Assembly: GCA_030917065.1 (NCBI GenBank)
Contig: JAUPVL010000030.1
Coordinates: 1 to 26,172 of the forward strand
DNA from: Patescibacteria group bacterium
GTDB lineage: Bacteria; Patescibacteriota; Saccharimonadia; CAILAD01; BJGX01
Length of the DNA: 26,172 bases
Reading direction: 5' to 3'
Shown here: one piece after another, positions 22,011 to 26,172 of the stretch
Layout: every line of letters begins with the position of its first letter
Position numbering within the stretch: the stretch's first letter is position 1
Notes under the pieces: model-generated
The model's database searches: none
The model's input: the letters and a program-made list of their open reading frames with translations, nothing else
What the model was told of the DNA's origin: nothing
Program-made: the position numbers and the translations under genes

Positions 22011-23325
22011 TTAGTTTTTTGAGTTCTTCACGGGTTACTTTGCGATCGTCCCAGGCCAAAGACTTACCGTTTGCAATCATCATGAGCTGATCTGCGCCTT
22101 TGCATGCAACAAACACTAGATCATCTTTCTTAGCGAGCTCTAATACCTTGCGAATACCGTTACGACGATCTTGGACTAAGAACAGATCATTATCTAGAGT
22201 TTTACCAGCCTTTTTTGCTCCAACGGCTATATCTTCTATGATTTCCATAGGATCATCATCATAAGGATCGTCGTCGCTTATTACTACGATATCAGCAAGA
22301 CGACCGGCTATAGATCCCATCTCGGATCTCTTGAGCTTATCTCGTCCTCCGCCTTGACCTCCGAAAAGTACTATCATCTTGTTGTTTTTGGATACGAGCT
22401 TTCTGCCGGTTTCTAGCAACAGCTCAAGGCTGACTTGGTCGTGAGCGTAGTCCACAAACACCATGAAGTCCTGCCCTTCATCGATAGGCTCCATCCTGCC
22501 CGGTATGGTTTGTAGGTTTGACAGCCCTTTTTGGATGGATTTAGTCTTGACCCCCAGCGTCTTTGCAGTAGCGATTGCACTAGCTGCATTTTTGGCGTTG
22601 ATATCGCCTATGAGATTGAGCTTGTATTCTTCACCGTTGACTCTAAATCTCGTACCGTCAGCAGCACTGGAGATATTGGTAGCCTGATAATCACTTTTAG
22701 CATGCACGCTAAACGATATCTTGTGGTCAAAATTTTCTGAAGTGTACATTTTGTAGTGTTTGCTATCGGCGTTATAGATAAGAGTCTTAGGTATTATTTT
22801 ACCACCAAGTATTTTCTTGGAATTCTTGGAAGTGTATTTGAAGACTCTGAGGTTGTGTTTGTGCAATATTTCCATACTATTGCGGTGTGCTGCCATTATT
22901 TCTTTCTCAACACCCGTAAATATCAAAATATCAAAATTGATGCCAATGTGGCGCCACTGAGTTTGAGCTTCTGAGGGGACTTCCATGATTACGACATCGC
23001 ACTTAGCCATATACATCTCTTTGAGCAAAGACTGTAGCTTCTTACTGCCCGGCATGGTCATGTGCCATTTATTGAGCTGTTCTTTTTCGCCTATCCTGAT
23101 GTTTGCGGTACTTACCTGACCTACCTTGTGGCCACCTGAGGTAAGCACAGACCACAGCATGTTGGCAGTAGTGGTTTTGCCTTTGCTACCGACTATACCT
23201 ATGACTATCATTTTTTCTGCCGGATAATGTTTTTTTCTAGAGTAGTACTTGGCTTCAGGGTAGTGAAAATTGTCTAGCATAGCCTTGGGCATGAGCTTCT
23301 TAATATGATTTTTAATGTTTTTCAT
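22000..23325 (-). CDS. Mur ligase family protein (MurE-like)
   Basis: A 441-aa ATP-dependent ligase. The P-loop GIVGSKGKTTTANML is at 43-57, TMPG at 90-93, a central-domain block NAKNAASAIATAK at 243-255, and the C-terminal domain with GRMEPI, FVDYAHDQVSLE (a MurE hallmark) and FGGQGGGRDKLKRSEMG. The substrate-selecting motif, DNPR in meso-diaminopimelate MurE, reads DDPY (352-355) in SDDDPYDDDP, so the amino acid added cannot be predicted. The carbamylated-lysine region (near MEILHKHNLRVF) matches only loosely. The N-terminal UDP-binding domain is shortened to about 40 residues, so it may act on a substrate other than the usual UDP-MurNAc-dipeptide. A TAAAAT box lies seven bases before the ATG. 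Confidence 0.85.
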   Translation of the reverse strand: MKNIKNHIKKLMPKAMLDNFHYPEAKYYSRKKHYPAEKMIVIGIVGSKGKTTTANMLWSVLTSGGHKVGQVSTANIRIGEKEQLNKWHMTMPGSKKLQSLLKEMYMAKCDVVIMEVPSEAQTQWRHIGINFDILIFTGVEKEIMAAHRNSMEILHKHNLRVFKYTSKNSKKILGGKIIPKTLIYNADSKHYKMYTSENFDHKISFSVHAKSDYQATNISSAADGTRFRVNGEEYKLNLIGDINAKNAASAIATAKTLGVKTKSIQKGLSNLQTIPGRMEPIDEGQDFMVFVDYAHDQVSLELLLETGRKLVSKNNKMIVLFGGQGGGRDKLKRSEMGSIAGRLADIVVISDDDPYDDDPMEIIEDIAVGAKKAGKTLDNDLFLVQDRRNGIRKVLELAKKDDLVFVACKGADQLMMIANGKSLAWDDRKVTREELKKLIKH

Positions 23326-23332
23326 AGGTAGT

Positions 23333-23338
23333 ATTTTA
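23333..23338 (-). promoter_or_regulatory. -10 box of the MurE-like gene (leaderless)
   Basis: TAAAAT on the minus strand, seven bases from ATG 23325. Confidence 0.5.
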
Positions 23339-23354
23339 ACATCCAGCCATATTA

Positions 23355-23377
23355 TTTACACATTTTAAATGTAAATA
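23355..23377. promoter_or_regulatory. AT-rich imperfect palindrome between divergent genes
   Basis: ATTTAC-AC-ATTT / AAATGTAAAT pairs over 10 bases with a two-base bulge. It lies in the 115-bp gap between the MurE-like gene and the 23441 gene and could be an operator; AT-rich chance is not excluded. Confidence 0.35.
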
Positions 23378-23440
23378 AACATAGCCATTTTTATCGCGAA
23401 TTGGTATACTCTAATACATAGGACCAATACAAACATAAGT

Positions 23441-24766
23441 ATGCAAGACTCACAAGATAATACATTCCCAATTCCAGCATCTGGTGACGGCACCAACGAA
23501 CAAGCTGGAAGCGTCAATCCTCCTGCTTCAGATGGTCAAGGGCTAGGGTTCAATCCAGCACCACCACCGGGCAATATAGTCAATCCTCAGCAGCCAGCGG
23601 ACGGTTCGCAACCTCCAGTTGCGCCAGATTGGACCAACCAAGCAACTGCAGATGCTGCTCAACTTCCTGCAGGAGGTGTGGATGATTATAGTATCAACAC
23701 AGCTTCTCAGCCAGTTCAACCACTTCAGCCCGCAAATCCTATGAGTGACCCTTCATCTGGCTTGCCACTGACTCCAGCCCCAGCTCCAGACCCCAATGCT
23801 TCGGCTTATCCACCAGTCAACACTGATGCTGGTATTCCACCTACACCAATTCCACCAGATCAGTCTATGGATCCCAGCCAAGCCTATCAACAGCCTATTA
23901 TACCAGTCCAATCAGACCCATCTGCAGCTTTTCAGCAACAACCAGCATATGATCCCAATGCTATGCAACCTGCAGCCGCTGTTCCGCAGGCCAACACTCT
24001 AGATCTCAGCTCTCAACCGCTTGGTACTATGCAGCCAGGCGTAGAAATAGCTCCACAAATGGGAGTGCAGGACGGTACTGTGCCAATAGACAATGGCGGT
24101 ATCCCACCAGATTTTGGTAGTAGTTACAATACCGAAGCTACCGATATAATGGGAGCCCAAACAAGCAAGAGTCGTTTACCTATGAAGTTTATATTGATAG
24201 GCGCAGGGGCTTTGGCATTTATCATTATCATTAGTCTTGTGTTGGTGTTTGTAAATCGCAATCAAAGAACTCCTGCAGTGGATCTCAACGAAGCCGTAGT
24301 AGAGGAGACTCAAAAGCCAGAGGAAGACACCAAGCCAGCAGAGATACCAGAAGGCTACAAAAAGGTTGAACGTGATTGTTTTACTTTTGGAGTGCTACTA
24401 CCTACAACAGTCAATTTCACACCTACCACCTGTAAGATAAGCGCCAAGTTTGGTAGTGTGTCTCAATACAATTTGATTATCACCGCAGTTACCGACCCAG
24501 TAACTGACTTACAGGGATTGGTAGATCAAGCCAAGGTTGGTACTATCACTACACAGGAAGACATCAAGCTCAATGGGGTAGATGCCAAGAAGATAGTCCA
24601 GAAGGTCAATGGAGTAGATCAACAAGATATAGTAGTCATACCTGCCAATAAAAATTACCAGCTAGAGGGTAAGGCTATCAACGGGTTTATCATTACCACT
24701 TCGTTCAATGACGATACATCCAAAACCGCTAGTGACAACTTGATATCAACATGGACATGGAAGTGA
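23441..24766 (+). CDS. Proline/glutamine-rich anchored protein, unknown
   Basis: A 441-aa protein in three parts. Residues 1-240 are low in hydrophobics and rich in P, Q, A, D and N, with recurring D-P-(N/S)-A and Q-P motifs, so they should be disordered. One membrane span lies at 249-271 after the basic SKSRLPMK. The last 165 residues form a compact beta-rich domain with two cysteines (DCFTFG and TTCKIS). With no signal peptide, the long N-terminal part should stay in the cytoplasm and the folded domain face out. No family is recognised. An extended -10, TGGTATACT style, is at 23403-23410; TACAAA seven bases before ATG is an alternative leaderless box. No Shine-Dalgarno is seen. Confidence 0.75.
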   Translation: MQDSQDNTFPIPASGDGTNEQAGSVNPPASDGQGLGFNPAPPPGNIVNPQQPADGSQPPVAPDWTNQATADAAQLPAGGVDDYSINTASQPVQPLQPANPMSDPSSGLPLTPAPAPDPNASAYPPVNTDAGIPPTPIPPDQSMDPSQAYQQPIIPVQSDPSAAFQQQPAYDPNAMQPAAAVPQANTLDLSSQPLGTMQPGVEIAPQMGVQDGTVPIDNGGIPPDFGSSYNTEATDIMGAQTSKSRLPMKFILIGAGALAFIIIISLVLVFVNRNQRTPAVDLNEAVVEETQKPEEDTKPAEIPEGYKKVERDCFTFGVLLPTTVNFTPTTCKISAKFGSVSQYNLIITAVTDPVTDLQGLVDQAKVGTITTQEDIKLNGVDAKKIVQKVNGVDQQDIVVIPANKNYQLEGKAINGFIITTSFNDDTSKTASDNLISTWTWK

Positions 24767-24796
24767 TTCTAGGTTGCAATAATTAATTTCATAATT

Positions 24797-24802
24797 TAAT
24801 AT
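24797..24802 (+). promoter_or_regulatory. -10 box of the beta-helix protein gene
   Basis: TAATAT ends seven bases before ATG 24810; an overlapping TATAAT (24800-24805) is four bases away. No Shine-Dalgarno. Confidence 0.5.
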
Positions 24803-24809
24803 AATTCTT

Positions 24810-26172
24810 ATGCATATATCTCAAATCAAAAAATCACTCAGTATACTGTCTGTAGCTCTTATAGCATTCTCTTATATACTATCTTCCGGAGTATTATTAT
24901 TTCGTCCTCAAGAAGCTCGTGCAGCTACTATTACTGTTACCAATACCAATGACTCAGGAGCCGGATCTCTTAGACAAGCCATCACTGATGCCAACGCTAG
25001 CGTAGGAGTAGATGACGTCATAGAGTTTGCGATAGTGGGAGCTGGGCCTCATACTATTTCTCCAACTAGTGCACTACCCACTATTACCGACGAAGTTACT
25101 ATCGATGGCACTACTCAGTCTGGCTGGGTGGCCAACACAGCGGTAGCTCCCAATCCATTCAACGGCACTATGATGATAGAAATAGATGGAACAAATTCTG
25201 CTGGCGCAACTGACAATGGTCTACTCTTCAATAGTGGAAGCGACGGAAGTATAGTGCGTGGTTTGGTTATCAACAGATTCAATCAAGATGGTATATCGAT
25301 ATTTGATGCAAGTAATATAACCATAGCTGGTAATTATTTAGGTACTAGTGTGGATGGGCTGACTGATTTAGGCAATGAAGCCAGGGGACTGGGTAGCTCC
25401 ATAGGAACCAGCTCAGACAACAATATTGTGGGAGGACTCAATCCCGAAGACCGCAATATCATGTCTGGCAATAGCGACGCTGGCGGGCCGAACGGCAATG
25501 AAGGTGTTGCTATCTGCGATGTTTGTGACAATTGGACCATACAAGGCAACTACTTTGGTATAGATGCTACTGGACTAGTCGCGATGCCCAATGAGTCCAA
25601 TGGTATAGGTGTGAATGCTGGAGGTACCGGTCACATTATCGGCGGTACGGCTACGGGAGCTGCAAATGTTGTATCTGGAAATGGCAGTAATGGTATTGAT
25701 GCGGGTGATGGAGCTACAGTGCAAGGCAATCTTATAGGTACTGGATACAATGGGCTGACGGATGTAGGTAACTCTAGCGCTGGTATCGCAATGAGAGGGG
25801 GTAATACTGTTGGAGGCGCTACCTCAGCTGCTCGTAACATTATTTCTGGCAACAATAATGTTGGTGTGATACTAGGTGGATCAAACAACACTATTCAGGG
25901 CAATTATATTGGTGCTAATATCAATGGCGAAGCCTCTGGAGTTGCCAACACCAATGCAGGTCTATTGGTTCTTGCTAGTGATAACAATATGATAGGCGGT
26001 ACCGGTTTGGGTGAAGGTAATGTTATAGCCGGTAATGGATTAGGTATTGGTAACATGTCCTATCAGGCATCTTTGGCGATCAATAATAGTATCTTGGGTA
26101 ATAAAATATATTCCAACACGGGGGGAGTGCTGAGTGCACTTGGAATTGATAATGTTCAAACTAATGATTTTG
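24810..26172 (+). CDS. Secreted right-handed beta-helix protein, N-terminal part (cut by window edge)
   Basis: An uninterrupted frame of 454 codons from ATG 24810 to the right edge. A signal peptide is clear: basic start MHISQIKKS, hydrophobic core to about residue 31, and cleavage after ARA near 38. The mature part opens with VTNTNDSGAGSLRQAITDAN, the motif typical of large secreted or surface beta-helix proteins (CSLREA/Chlamydia polymorphic-like group). Repeats follow, each with GN(Y/L)(L/F/I)(G)-type strands such as GNYLGTS, GNYFGID, GNLIGTG and GNYIGAN, alternating with N(I/V)(I/V/M)SGN turns; about four full turns are seen. It is poor in charge and rich in N, G, S and T. It probably sits on or outside the cell surface as an adhesin or carbohydrate-binding protein; a C-terminal anchor would be beyond the window. 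Confidence 0.88.
   Translation, partial: MHISQIKKSLSILSVALIAFSYILSSGVLLFRPQEARAATITVTNTNDSGAGSLRQAITDANASVGVDDVIEFAIVGAGPHTISPTSALPTITDEVTIDGTTQSGWVANTAVAPNPFNGTMMIEIDGTNSAGATDNGLLFNSGSDGSIVRGLVINRFNQDGISIFDASNITIAGNYLGTSVDGLTDLGNEARGLGSSIGTSSDNNIVGGLNPEDRNIMSGNSDAGGPNGNEGVAICDVCDNWTIQGNYFGIDATGLVAMPNESNGIGVNAGGTGHIIGGTATGAANVVSGNGSNGIDAGDGATVQGNLIGTGYNGLTDVGNSSAGIAMRGGNTVGGATSAARNIISGNNNVGVILGGSNNTIQGNYIGANINGEASGVANTNAGLLVLASDNNMIGGTGLGEGNVIAGNGLGIGNMSYQASLAINNSILGNKIYSNTGGVLSALGIDNVQTNDF

Overview
The window is a gene-dense, moderately AT-rich bacterial chromosome segment that reads in the standard code (TGA, TAG and TAA are all used as stops). It carries one tRNA and about 34 protein genes with very short or overlapping gaps. 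Short compact proteins, many small membrane proteins of unknown function, a secreted beta-helix protein with the SLRQAI motif, LytR-CpsA-Psr and MurE-like wall enzymes, and many promoters whose -10 box sits only 6-8 nt before the start codon suggest a Patescibacteria/CPR genome, most likely a Saccharibacteria (TM7) relative. The taxon is an inference from gene content; no rRNA is present to settle it.

Layout. 1-600: a cut HAD-like gene and tRNA-Ser(CGA) on the minus strand, with a 19-bp copy of the tRNA 3' end 140 bp away. 600-2600: two GC-richer, single-membrane-span, four-cysteine proteins, distantly related to each other, each followed by an almost identical 59-nt hairpin element; the first has a consensus promoter and a 14-bp perfect stem in its leader. 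2600-5125: a two-gene lipid-modification operon, a DHCR24-like FAD oxidoreductase followed by a cyclopropane-fatty-acid-synthase-type methyltransferase, resembling the actinobacterial BfaA/BfaB (TmsA/TmsB) pair. 5220-6300: a NYN/PIN-like protein and a HAD hydrolase. 6288-9441: a redox cluster (MsrB plus a membrane protein, a DinB/TIGR03085-like protein, a flavodoxin-like reductase, an ADP-ribosyltransferase-like protein, MsrA). 9465-14852: envelope proteins (DUF4234, two tandem multi-span paralogues, a Tim44-like protein, a secreted lipase-like hydrolase, a LiaF-type membrane protein). 14940-17070: small-protein cassettes around a DUF2061 protein and an AlkD-like DNA glycosylase. 17064-22010: LCP ligase, tRNA-dihydrouridine synthase, a free-standing RNA polymerase alpha-CTD-like protein, a membrane protein with a cysteine-less thioredoxin-fold partner, and the tRNA hydroxylase TrhO broken by a one-base frameshift. 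22000-26172: MurE-like ligase, a proline-rich anchored protein, and the start of a large secreted beta-helix protein.

Two styles of gene expression are visible. Most first-in-operon genes look leaderless: a TATAAT-like box ends 6-8 nt before ATG and no Shine-Dalgarno is present. A second set (1044, 5220, 5897, 15016/15175, 15434, 16692/16886, 19634) has paired -35/-10 boxes with 17-bp spacing, a 20-150 nt leader and usually a purine-rich Shine-Dalgarno (weaker for 5897 and the two membrane-protein pairs); several of these units also end in intrinsic terminators. Most of that set are small proteins without clear homologues, and the GC-rich member at 1044 uses codons unlike its neighbours.
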